A program made the translations under genes and the position numbers. The notes beneath the pieces are model-generated. The model did no database searches. It had not been told where the DNA came from and saw nothing but the letters and a program-made list of their open reading frames with translations. Shown one piece after another: positions 30,653 to 39,300 of a DNA stretch of 64,000 nt. The stretch lies in assembly GCA_018402085.1 (NCBI GenBank), contig JAGYJM010000002.1:682001-746000 (forward strand), in the 5' to 3' direction. The stretch comes from Flavobacteriales bacterium. Lineage in GTDB: Bacteria; Bacteroidota; Bacteroidia; Flavobacteriales_D; Sanyastnellaceae. Numbering within the stretch: the first letter of the stretch is position 1; each line of letters opens with the position of its first letter.

Positions 30653-31345
30653 TTGCCCAAAATGATCGTAGACGTGATCATACCAGCCTGGAATGAAGAA
30701 GCGAGTATTGGCAAAGTTGTTGCCGATCTTGACCGATCGCTTGTGCGCCACGTGTTCGTGACCGATAATAACTCTAGCGACCGCACCGCTGAAGTTGCAC
30801 AACAGGCTGGAGCAAGCGTACTGACTGAAAAGCGCCAGGGTTATGGCTCAGCATGCCTGAAAGGCATTGCTGCAGCGAATGATTGTGAGCCACCCGCTGA
30901 CGTCATTGTGTTTATGGATGCCGATTACAGCGATTACGCTGAAGAGATGTCGCAACTCTTGCAACCCATTGTTGTCGGTGAGGCCGACATGGTGATCGGT
31001 TCACGCGCCCTTGGCGATCGTGAATCAGGAAGTATGACTGGTCCTCAGGTTTTTGGAAATTGGCTGGCAACACGAATGATCCGGATGATCTACGGTTATC
31101 GCTACACTGATCTGGGCCCGTACCGCGCCATCCGCCTCGACGCTTTAAATCGTCTTGGTATGCGAGATCCCAATTACGGCTGGACTGTCGAGATGCAAAT
31201 CAAGGCCCTGAAGCACGAACTGCGCATCTGTGAAGTGCCGGTGAATTACCGCAAGCGCATAGGAGTCTCGAAAGTTTCAGGCACCGTCAAAGGCACTATC
31301 TTAGCAGGCTACAAGATCATTACGACCATTATCAAATACGCCTAG
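30653..31345 (+). CDS. Glycosyltransferase family 2 (DPM/UGP-like)
   Basis: VDVIIPAWNEEASIGKVVADL, VTDNNSSDRTAEVA, GPYRAIRLDAL. Confidence 0.92.
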   Translation: MPKMIVDVIIPAWNEEASIGKVVADLDRSLVRHVFVTDNNSSDRTAEVAQQAGASVLTEKRQGYGSACLKGIAAANDCEPPADVIVFMDADYSDYAEEMSQLLQPIVVGEADMVIGSRALGDRESGSMTGPQVFGNWLATRMIRMIYGYRYTDLGPYRAIRLDALNRLGMRDPNYGWTVEMQIKALKHELRICEVPVNYRKRIGVSKVSGTVKGTILAGYKIITTIIKYA

Positions 31346-32823
31346 TGCAACTCGCTGTCCTCATCATATATGGTCTTTTATTGCTGTTCATCTTTGTATA
31401 CAGCTTCGTACAGTTGAGCCTGGCGTTGAACTACCGCAAGGCCCTTGCTAATCGCGCCGTGAAAACGGCGGATAAAGATGCGTTCGAGAAGAATACCGTT
31501 GACTGGCCCATCGTCACAGTACAATTACCGGTGTACAACGAGTTGTATGTCATTGAGCGCTTGATTGACGCGGTGGTTGCGCTCGATTATCCACAAAACA
31601 AGCTCGAGATTCAGGTACTCGACGACGGCAATGATGAATCCGTTGAAATTGCAGTGAAGCGCATTGCCCATTGGCAAGCGAAAGGATACGACATTCACCA
31701 CGTTCGTCGTGACGACCGCGTAGGGTACAAAGCAGGGGCGCTGGCATACGGACTCGAAATCGCGCGTGGTGAGTTCACAGCTATTTTCGATGCGGATTTT
31801 GTTCCGCGCAAAGACTTTTTAAAGCGCACCATTCCGCAACTGATGGCAGACGACAGGGTAGGAGTGGTACAAACCCGCTGGGAGCATCTGAACCAGGAGT
31901 ATTCAACCCTCACCCGTTTGCAAGCCTTCGGCCTCGATGCCCACTTCAGCGTAGAACAACTTGGCCGCAATACGGGCGGGCACTTCATCAACTTCAACGG
32001 CACGGCCGGGGTGTGGCGCAATGCCTGTATCCGCGATGCGGGCGGTTGGCAACATGATACGATCACTGAAGACCTTGACCTGAGCTACCGCGCCCAGTTG
32101 AAGGGATGGCGCTTTATTTACCTCGAAGAAGTAGGTTCACCTGCCGAGCTGCCGGCCGAGATGAACGCATTGAAGAACCAGCAGTTCCGCTGGACCAAAG
32201 GCGCGGCTGAGTGTGCGGTAAAAAACCTGCCATCGGTACTCCGCAAACGAGGTCTGGGCATGGGGACGAAAGTCCATGCGATCTTTCACCTCATGAACAG
32301 CTTCATCTTTCTGTGCGTTTTCGGAACGGCTTTACTTAGTTTGCCTGTCTTGTGGGTGAAGAGCACCACAGTGGCCTATGATATGCTGTTCAACCTTGCA
32401 AGTGTGTTCCTGGTGAGCTTTGTGATCCTTGCTTTCTTCTACTGGACCGCCTTTCGACGCACCGGTAAAGGTTTTCTGGTCTTTATGCGAGACTTTCCGC
32501 TTTTTCTCATGGTCTCCATGGGGATGTCATTGCATAACAGCATTGCTGTGATTGAGGGTTACATTGGTAAGAAGTCGCCTTTCATCCGCACTCCTAAATT
32601 TGCGATTGCTGAACACAAAGGTGGATGGGGTGATAAGAAGTACCGTGCGCTGAAGGCAAATCCATTGACGCTGGTTGAGGCCTTACTGGCAGTGTACTTT
32701 GCCGGCGGGATTGCCTTTGCCTTTTACGCCGGCGAGTTCGGACTCGTGCCGTTTCACATCATGCTGACACTGGGCTTCGCTTATGTCGCCTGGTATTCAT
32801 TCAAGCACACACGGGTAGGGTAA
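31345..32823 (+). CDS. Cellulose synthase-like glycosyltransferase family 2
   Basis: VTVQLPVYNELYVIERLIDAV, FDADFVP, TEDLDLSYRAQLKGW, QQFRWTKGA. Confidence 0.93.
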   Translation: MQLAVLIIYGLLLLFIFVYSFVQLSLALNYRKALANRAVKTADKDAFEKNTVDWPIVTVQLPVYNELYVIERLIDAVVALDYPQNKLEIQVLDDGNDESVEIAVKRIAHWQAKGYDIHHVRRDDRVGYKAGALAYGLEIARGEFTAIFDADFVPRKDFLKRTIPQLMADDRVGVVQTRWEHLNQEYSTLTRLQAFGLDAHFSVEQLGRNTGGHFINFNGTAGVWRNACIRDAGGWQHDTITEDLDLSYRAQLKGWRFIYLEEVGSPAELPAEMNALKNQQFRWTKGAAECAVKNLPSVLRKRGLGMGTKVHAIFHLMNSFIFLCVFGTALLSLPVLWVKSTTVAYDMLFNLASVFLVSFVILAFFYWTAFRRTGKGFLVFMRDFPLFLMVSMGMSLHNSIAVIEGYIGKKSPFIRTPKFAIAEHKGGWGDKKYRALKANPLTLVEALLAVYFAGGIAFAFYAGEFGLVPFHIMLTLGFAYVAWYSFKHTRVG

Positions 32824-34214
32824 TGCAGTGGCTGCCGGTCATCCGCCGCATCCTGTTCATCGCCTCGCTCTACGCCGGATACCTCTTCATGGGCTACGCG
32901 GTTGAGCGCAGTGATTTTGCTCTGGTGGTCATTGGTTTTGCCTTCTTGTCTGTCGGATTCGGGCTCTTGCTGAAGCACCGCGATGAATTCAGGTTTCGTG
33001 ACCTATTCTGGACTGCGCTTTTGTTTCGGGCTGCCTTTCTGCTTTCAGAACCGAGGTTGTCAGATGACCTCTACCGCTTTATGTGGGACGGAGCGTTGAC
33101 CCTCAACGGTGAGAACCCTTATTTGCACTTGCCATCTGGTTTGATGCAAGATGGTCGCGCGGTGGAGTACGGCATCGATGCTTTGTACGATGACCTCAAT
33201 TCGAAAAACTACTACACGGTGTATCCGCCGGTGAACCAGGCGATTTTTGCTGTGGCCGTCTTGATGGGAGGCAGCAAGGTGCTGGCAACGGTCTTCTGGT
33301 TTCATCTGATCTTGATCTTGTTCGAGGCCTTGTTGTTGGTCCTGATGAAGCGCCTCCTCGATTATTTTAAGCGTCCGTGGCAGTGGATGGCGCTCTATGC
33401 CTTTCACCCGCTGGTGATTGTGGAGCTGACCGGCAATCTGCACTTTGAAGGGGTGGTGGTGACCTTCATGGCCTTGGCTGTGTGGTGGGGAGTGCGTCCG
33501 CCTTTGCAGCACCCTGTGTTTCGTTGGTTGCCGTCGGCGGCGGCCTTTGCATTGGCCGTGAGTACGAAGCTGACACCATTGATGCTCGTTCCTTTGGCCG
33601 TTGTGGTATTGTTTCGTTTTTCTTCTCGCCGCGAAAGCGGCGGATGGCGACCCGTGCTGGCAAACGGAGCCTGGGGTACAGCAGTGCTCGCGCTGACTTT
33701 TGTGCCGTTCTGGAGCTCAGAACTCTGGGTGCACTGGCAGTCGAGCATCGGACTGTATTTCAGAACCTTCGAGTTCAATGCGAGTGTCTACTACTTGGTG
33801 CGTGAGATAGGACAGGCGATGCTGGGCTACAATCCGATCGCGACGGTGGGTCCGGCACTTTCGATAGCCTCTGCCACAGGGATTCTCGCGATAGCCGCAG
33901 CAGCGCTTCGCATCCGCCGTTTTAACGGCGAAAACATCGCTAATCTGCTGCTGTTTACTTTTGCTTTGTACTACCTGCTTGCCACCACGGTGCATCCCTG
34001 GTACCTGACCTATCTGGTTGCCCTACTACCCTTTGCCTCGTCGCGTTTCAGAGGCCTGCTCGGCTGGACACTCGTGGTGGTATTCAGCTACAGCCACTAC
34101 CACAGCGGTCTATTCGAAGAACGGTATGGCTGGATAATTGCGGAGTATTTGATCGCTCTACTGGTGTTCATCGCAACACTCGTAGAGTCGCGAGAATCAC
34201 CCGACAAAAACTAA
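32823..34214 (+). CDS. Polyprenol-phosphate mannosyltransferase-like integral membrane glycosyltransferase
   Basis: DDLYRFMWDGALTLNGENPYLHLP, YYTVYPPVNQAIFAVAV, multi-TM, terminal member of the glycosyltransferase operon. Confidence 0.8.
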   Translation: MQWLPVIRRILFIASLYAGYLFMGYAVERSDFALVVIGFAFLSVGFGLLLKHRDEFRFRDLFWTALLFRAAFLLSEPRLSDDLYRFMWDGALTLNGENPYLHLPSGLMQDGRAVEYGIDALYDDLNSKNYYTVYPPVNQAIFAVAVLMGGSKVLATVFWFHLILILFEALLLVLMKRLLDYFKRPWQWMALYAFHPLVIVELTGNLHFEGVVVTFMALAVWWGVRPPLQHPVFRWLPSAAAFALAVSTKLTPLMLVPLAVVVLFRFSSRRESGGWRPVLANGAWGTAVLALTFVPFWSSELWVHWQSSIGLYFRTFEFNASVYYLVREIGQAMLGYNPIATVGPALSIASATGILAIAAAALRIRRFNGENIANLLLFTFALYYLLATTVHPWYLTYLVALLPFASSRFRGLLGWTLVVVFSYSHYHSGLFEERYGWIIAEYLIALLVFIATLVESRESPDKN

Positions 34215-34215
34215 C

Positions 34216-34266
34216 TTTCCCAGTTTCCCAGTTTCCCAGTTTCCCAGTTTCCCAGTTTCCCACTTT
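34216..34266. repeat. 8-bp tandem repeat (tttcccag)n
   Basis: tttcccagtttcccagtttcccagtttcccagtttccc immediately after the stop of the preceding CDS. Confidence 0.95.
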
Positions 34267-34315
34267 CCCGAATCGTCCATAAGTCCATAAGTCGATAGGT
34301 CGATGAGTCGATGAG
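34264..34315. repeat. 52-bp direct repeat, left copy
   Basis: tttcccgaatcgtccataagtccataagtcgataggtcgatgagtcgatgag; identical copy at 35907-35958. Confidence 0.95.
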
Positions 34316-34481
34316 GCAATGAGTCGAGGACTTGGTAGCAAGCTCATCACGCGAAACGTGAATTCAGCAATTAATGGTTTCTTAACCGAGATTTGAGTCA
34401 TTATTTCTGTAAATGATGTCAACAGTTTTGGTACTTCCCGATCATCCTGCGTTCTTACGCAGCAAGAATAAAAGCTGAAAT

Positions 34482-34907
34482 ATGTTCGATATACTAGAAG
34501 ATTACGCTATTCAAGACCATTTTTTCGTGAATCCGGATTCCGATCTTTCTGCGGTCTGCAATGCACCAAGAAACGCCGTTGGAGTTTATCTTGTCTACTC
34601 ACTGCACCATGGAGAGGTCGAGTTGGTTTACATTGGCTCTTCAGGCAAAGTATTGCAAGATGGCTCTGTCAGATATCGGGTAGGAGGGCTTTACGACCGT
34701 ATAGTAAATGGCAAGCAATTTGGTGAAGCACGCCGTCGAAGCTGGAAGAAGCGTATGGTTACGGAGGAAATCGACGCACTGGATGTGTACTGGTATCATA
34801 CGATGGACAACGAGGTTCAGGATATACCAAGCTACGTAGAGAGTTACCTTTTGCAGGCACATTACTCGTTGTACAGAAGGTTGCCGCGCTGGAACAAAGA
34901 GGCATGA
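34482..34907 (+). CDS. GIY-YIG superfamily-like protein
   Basis: VGVYLVYSLHHGEVELVYIGSSG, GGLYDRIVNG, YVESYLLQAHYSLYRRLPRWNKE (GIY-YIG core, candidate Glu and Asn). Confidence 0.65.
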   Translation: MFDILEDYAIQDHFFVNPDSDLSAVCNAPRNAVGVYLVYSLHHGEVELVYIGSSGKVLQDGSVRYRVGGLYDRIVNGKQFGEARRRSWKKRMVTEEIDALDVYWYHTMDNEVQDIPSYVESYLLQAHYSLYRRLPRWNKEA

Positions 34908-35007
34908 GGGCGGTTTCGCAAATCGTCGATGCCTCAATGCGTCCATCGTTATCCGGTATCCTGTGTAAGCCTGTAAGCCAGTTCGTTGAAATTCGATGAG
35001 TCCATCC

Positions 35008-35958
35008 GTCAACGGACGCCTGGAAGGCGCCCCTATCTGCTGTTCCCACACATTCTATCGCGCCGCAATGATGCGGCGGCATCTAGCGCTTCCCGATAAA
35101 TCGCGACAAGTCTAGCGCTGAATAACACGTCTTGCTACCTACCTACCTCGCTTCCTCGCTTCCTCCCGGTTTCCCGAAAAGTCGATAGGTCCATAAGTCC
35201 GTAAGCCGATAGGTCGATACGTCAACGGACGCCTGGAAGGCGCCCCTATCTGCTGTTCCCACACATTCTATCGCGCCGCAATGATGCGGCGGCATCTAGC
35301 GCTTCCCGATAAATCGCGACAAGTCTAGCGCTGAATAACACGTCTTGCTACCTACCTACCTCGCTTCCTCGCTTCCTCCCGGTTTCCCGAAAAAGTCGAT
35401 AGGTCCATAAGTCCGTAAGCCGATAGGTCGATACGTCAACGGACGCCTGGAAGGCGCCCCTATCTGCTGTTCCCACACATTCTATCGCGCCGCAATGATG
35501 CGGCGGCATCTAGCGCTTCCCGATAAATCGCGACAAGTCTAGCGCTGAATAACACGTCTTGCTACCTACCTACCTACCTCGCTTACTCCCCGTATCCCGG
35601 TTTCCCAGTTTCCCTACCTCGCTATCTCCCTACCTCCCAGTTTCCCGAAAAAGTCGATAGGTCCATAAGTCCGTAAGTCGATAGGTCGATACGTCAACGG
35701 ACGCCTGGAAGGCGCCCCTATCTGCTGTTCCCACACATTCTATCGCGCCGCAATGATGCGGCGGCATCTAGCGCTTCCCGATAAATCGCGACAAGTCTAG
35801 CGCTGAATAACACGTCTTGCTACCTACCTACCTACCTACCTACCTCGCTTACTCCCCGTATCCCGGTTTCCCAGTTTCCCTACCTCGCTATCTCCCTACC
35901 TCCCAGTTTCCCGAATCGTCCATAAGTCCATAAGTCGATAGGTCGATGAGTCGATGAG
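35008..35958. repeat. Four tandem copies of a ~213-258 bp repeat
   Basis: Core gtcaacggacgcctggaaggcgcccctatctgctgttcccacacattctatcgcgccgcaatgatgcggcggcatctagcgcttcccgataaatcgcgacaagtctagcgctgaataacacgtcttgctacctac begins at 35008, 35221, 35435 and 35693. Confidence 0.97.
35907..35958. repeat. 52-bp direct repeat, right copy
   Basis: Identical to 34264-34315. Confidence 0.95.
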
Positions 35959-35971
35959 TCCATTGGTCTCC

Positions 35972-37975
35972 CTACCGTATCCCCCGAATAATGTAATCGT
36001 AGATCGGATTATTGGCCTCAGTGTTCGGCTGGGCGAAGGCTTCGGTGATCCATTGGGGTTTTTTCAGGATACCGCGCTCCATCATCTCCAGTATAGTGCC
36101 ATACCATTCAAGAGAGGTCTTGCCGATGAGCAGAGGAGTGAGGTCGTTGCCATCGTCCCAGAAGCGGAACAATTCGCGCAAGCCCCTGAGGTAGAGATGG
36201 TCTTTGGTAAACCCTCCGCCGCGGAAAATCCGGACCGTCAGGTAATAGGCTTCATCTACATCCATTTCCAATTCGTTGACCATATGTCGGTATACATGAA
36301 TGAAATCAGCCCCTTTGACCATCATATCGGTGGCAATGACGCGGGCACCGAGTTGCTTGAGTCGGTTCAGGGTGATATTGCCGCTGAGGTATTCAGCCAG
36401 CACGGCTAATCCTTCTTGTGTCATGGTGCTCACCGGAAGACCCAGGTTGAAAACCTTCAATGGCTGTTTATTGCTGTTCATGGTCGTGACCATGTGCACC
36501 CCGATCTCGTGATGAACCAGAAAGCGCAGTTCTTTCGGGCGAAAGGTCGCTCCCTTTTTAAGCAGCACTTTTTTCTCTGCGTTCACGACCATGGCCGAAG
36601 CAGCCAAGCTGCGTGTGATTTCGATTTTACCTTTGAAGCCATAGCGCTCAAAGCTCTCTTTAAAGAGACGTATAGCATCGTCAGTACCAAGCGTAGGCTC
36701 AGCGATGGTCTCTTCTACTTGAGGCAGGTGTAGCAAGAACCGGGCATTTCGAAGGTCTTGTTCGCCGGGTTCGCCAAAATAGCGCAGTGAATTGTACAGG
36801 AAGCGACTTGTGCCAAGCGAGCCGAGCATATCAATTTTGTCGCTGTAGGCGTTGATTACAGCTTCGTACAAACGCTGTATATGGATATCACTGATCTTCT
36901 CAACCTCCATGCGGTGCAGCTTGCGCTTGAGCTGAAAAGGGTCGAAACGAATGGGTTTGTACTCAAATTCCGGATTGATCGTACAGCGCGAAGCGAAAAA
37001 GCGCTTTTTTTCACCTTCAATATTGATGGGGTTGATCGCACTTAACAATTCAAAGCCCCTGAGCGTTTCGTAAAGTTGGCTGTCAACCTCAAGAATCGCC
37101 TCCTGCAAGTCTTTCGACAGCAAGCGGGCCTTCTTTTTGTGCTCCCAGTTGGTGTACTCTTTCGAGAAGGCGTGAGCGTGATTGAGCACGGCCTTCTTAA
37201 GCTTCATCTTAACCGCCCGGATCACCGAAGGGTAGGGCTCACCGGTTTCTTCGTTGCAATATACCTTGGCGATCTCTGTTGCGAGCACCAGTGTATTCTT
37301 GAAGTTTTCAGTGATGAAGGATAGGTTGAAACCACGCCCAAAGAATACATCATTGACCGCAACGGTGTTTGGGATGCCGTGATCCAATTCGATGCGCTTG
37401 AGTTCTTCGAGCCAGTCTTGAACGCCCTCTCCAAACACATCCATATTCACATTCTCAGCACCGATGTTCCACGTTGGTACTTCGCGCTCCCATCGACGCC
37501 AGTTGTAAGAGTGGAGGTCATAGACTACACAGGCATCGAAGAGTTCTTCGAGTTTCGCAATCAGGGCATGTGTCACCTTGTAGTAGAGCCGGTGTTTCTT
37601 CAGGCTGCGGTCTTTCTCCGCTTTGGTGAGTGGCTTTTTCCACACCTTCTTGCCCCAGGCTTCTTCGAAGATGCAGCTTGCGGGCGGACGATTCAGGTCA
37701 TACTCAAACCTGCTGTCAAGCCCGACCAGCTTAATAGGCATAGATGATATGAACGCCCCGGTGTACGGGTCTTCTTCATACCAGCGATCGAAGTCTGACA
37801 AGCGTGCTTTGAGTTTCAGCTCATCGCGAAAACGATGTCCGTCGTGAATCGCAGTGCATACGTAAGGTACATACTCATTTATAGAAATGCGGAAACCTGC
37901 ATCGCTGGCTTCCGCTTCAAATGTGACCCCCTGCTGTATTCGCCGGATGATCTCTTCGCATGTGAGTTTACGCAT
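35972..37975 (-). CDS. N-formylglutamate amidohydrolase-like domain fused to flavohemoglobin expression-modulating QEGLA-motif (DUF1704/MATCAP-like) metallopeptidase
   Basis: N-terminus IHDGHRFRDEL...GLDSRFEYDLNR...VVYDLHSYNWRR; C-terminal HHEIGVHMVTTMN...MTQEGLAVLAEYLSG. Confidence 0.85.
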   Translation of the reverse strand: MRKLTCEEIIRRIQQGVTFEAEASDAGFRISINEYVPYVCTAIHDGHRFRDELKLKARLSDFDRWYEEDPYTGAFISSMPIKLVGLDSRFEYDLNRPPASCIFEEAWGKKVWKKPLTKAEKDRSLKKHRLYYKVTHALIAKLEELFDACVVYDLHSYNWRRWEREVPTWNIGAENVNMDVFGEGVQDWLEELKRIELDHGIPNTVAVNDVFFGRGFNLSFITENFKNTLVLATEIAKVYCNEETGEPYPSVIRAVKMKLKKAVLNHAHAFSKEYTNWEHKKKARLLSKDLQEAILEVDSQLYETLRGFELLSAINPINIEGEKKRFFASRCTINPEFEYKPIRFDPFQLKRKLHRMEVEKISDIHIQRLYEAVINAYSDKIDMLGSLGTSRFLYNSLRYFGEPGEQDLRNARFLLHLPQVEETIAEPTLGTDDAIRLFKESFERYGFKGKIEITRSLAASAMVVNAEKKVLLKKGATFRPKELRFLVHHEIGVHMVTTMNSNKQPLKVFNLGLPVSTMTQEGLAVLAEYLSGNITLNRLKQLGARVIATDMMVKGADFIHVYRHMVNELEMDVDEAYYLTVRIFRGGGFTKDHLYLRGLRELFRFWDDGNDLTPLLIGKTSLEWYGTILEMMERGILKKPQWITEAFAQPNTEANNPIYDYIIRGIR

Positions 37976-38999
37976 CCTCTACGGTTTTTCGCAGTTCGCT
38001 GCGTCGCATCGTAGCTGATTGACGCAGCTTGACCTGGTTGTCACAATAGTCAATGATTTTTTCCTGAAGCTTAACTTTGTTCAGTCGGTTGATACGCACA
38101 ATACCCCCTGGACTCAACACATTCACTTCTATCAGCTTCTCACCGATCAGGTCAAGTCCGACGAAGAAGAGTCCATCACGCACCAGTTTTGGCCCGATGA
38201 TATTGCACAAACGTCGCTCTGCTTTGGTCAGCACGTGTTTTTGAGCGGTACCCCCTGTAGAAATGTTTGAGCGGGCATCGCCTTCAGCAGGTACACGTCG
38301 CATGGCACCAATTGGCTCACCATGCAGCATCAGCACCCGTACGTCACCATTTTCTGCCCCCTCAACGTAATCTTGCAGGATGACGTAGTTGCTTTCACCG
38401 TCTTTGCCCGTGATGTAGAAATCGAGCAATGAGTTCACGTTTGAACGTGCTGACTTCTCAAGAACAATCACCCCGCTGCCCCCATATCCGTTGAGCGGCT
38501 TCATGATCATTTTCTTCGATTCGCTGTCTTTGATGACGGCCTTCAGGTATTCTTTGTTCTTCGAAACGTGCGTTGCCGGAATGATCTCATTTTTAGGATC
38601 ATACAGCGCCGCAGTGTACAGCTTGTTGTTTGCTTCTCGAAGCCCTTCAACATCGTTGATGATGAACAGATCGTTTTTAAGCGGATCAAGAAAGTTCAGT
38701 ACGAACGGGTCAAGTGGCGGATTTGCACGCATGAAAACCACGTCAAATCCAGCCAGGGGCAACATCTGCTCGCTGAATTTAGCCTGCTTGTGAAAGCTAC
38801 GGGCTGAATTTGAAACTTTGTCATGCTTGCTTAGCATTTTCACAAAAGCCATCGGCAAACAATCGCGAATTGTGAGATTCGAAGGGGTTGTGATCGCTAC
38901 TTTATACCCGCGGCGCGCGGTCTCATGAATCAGCCGCAAAGTGCTGTCGGTATCGGGATCTACGCGCTCCCAGGGATACATGATAAACAGGTAATTCAT
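37968..38999 (-). CDS. Glutathione synthetase-like ATP-grasp protein
   Basis: Likely start MNYLFIMYPWERVDPDTDSTLRLIHEA; RANPPLDPFVLNFLDPL; MKPLNGYGGSGVIVLEK; FVGLDLIGEKLIEVNVLSPGGI. Confidence 0.88.
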   Translation of the reverse strand: MNYLFIMYPWERVDPDTDSTLRLIHETARRGYKVAITTPSNLTIRDCLPMAFVKMLSKHDKVSNSARSFHKQAKFSEQMLPLAGFDVVFMRANPPLDPFVLNFLDPLKNDLFIINDVEGLREANNKLYTAALYDPKNEIIPATHVSKNKEYLKAVIKDSESKKMIMKPLNGYGGSGVIVLEKSARSNVNSLLDFYITGKDGESNYVILQDYVEGAENGDVRVLMLHGEPIGAMRRVPAEGDARSNISTGGTAQKHVLTKAERRLCNIIGPKLVRDGLFFVGLDLIGEKLIEVNVLSPGGIVRINRLNKVKLQEKIIDYCDNQVKLRQSATMRRSELRKTVEDA

Positions 39000-39055
39000 A
39001 TATTCAATTCTGTGCGCGGAAGATACGGTAAAGTCAATTGGAAATCGATATGTCA

Positions 39056-39075
39056 GCGCACACTGCAGTGTGCGC
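39056..39075. repeat. 20-bp perfect palindrome
   Basis: gcgcacactgcagtgtgcgc is its own reverse complement; a half-related copy lies ~45 bp downstream (cacacttcagtgtgcgccgtgaagtcga). Confidence 0.95.
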
Positions 39076-39233
39076 CGAGAAGTCGAGACTTGAATACACA
39101 CTTCAGTGTGCGCCGTGAAGTCGAAATGCCCACTGATCAGGTTCCCCCTCAGAAGTAGTTTGAGTTGGAGTTGGAGAGTGACCAGATCCCTGAAGTACCC
39201 CAAGTCCTACCACCAACCACCAACCATTCCCCC

Positions 39234-39300
39234 GATCCCCGATCCCCGATCCCCGATCCCCGATCCCCGATCCCCGATCCCCGATCCCCGATCCCCGATC
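39234..39300. repeat. 7-bp tandem repeat (gatcccc)n, ~9 copies
   Basis: gatccccgatccccgatcccc..., abutting the stop codon of the minus-strand CDS at 39300. Confidence 0.97.

Noticed and set aside
35008-35958. CRISPR array
   Set aside because: Repeat cores are ~150 bp with short low-complexity tails, not 24-40 bp repeats with unique spacers; no cas genes nearby.
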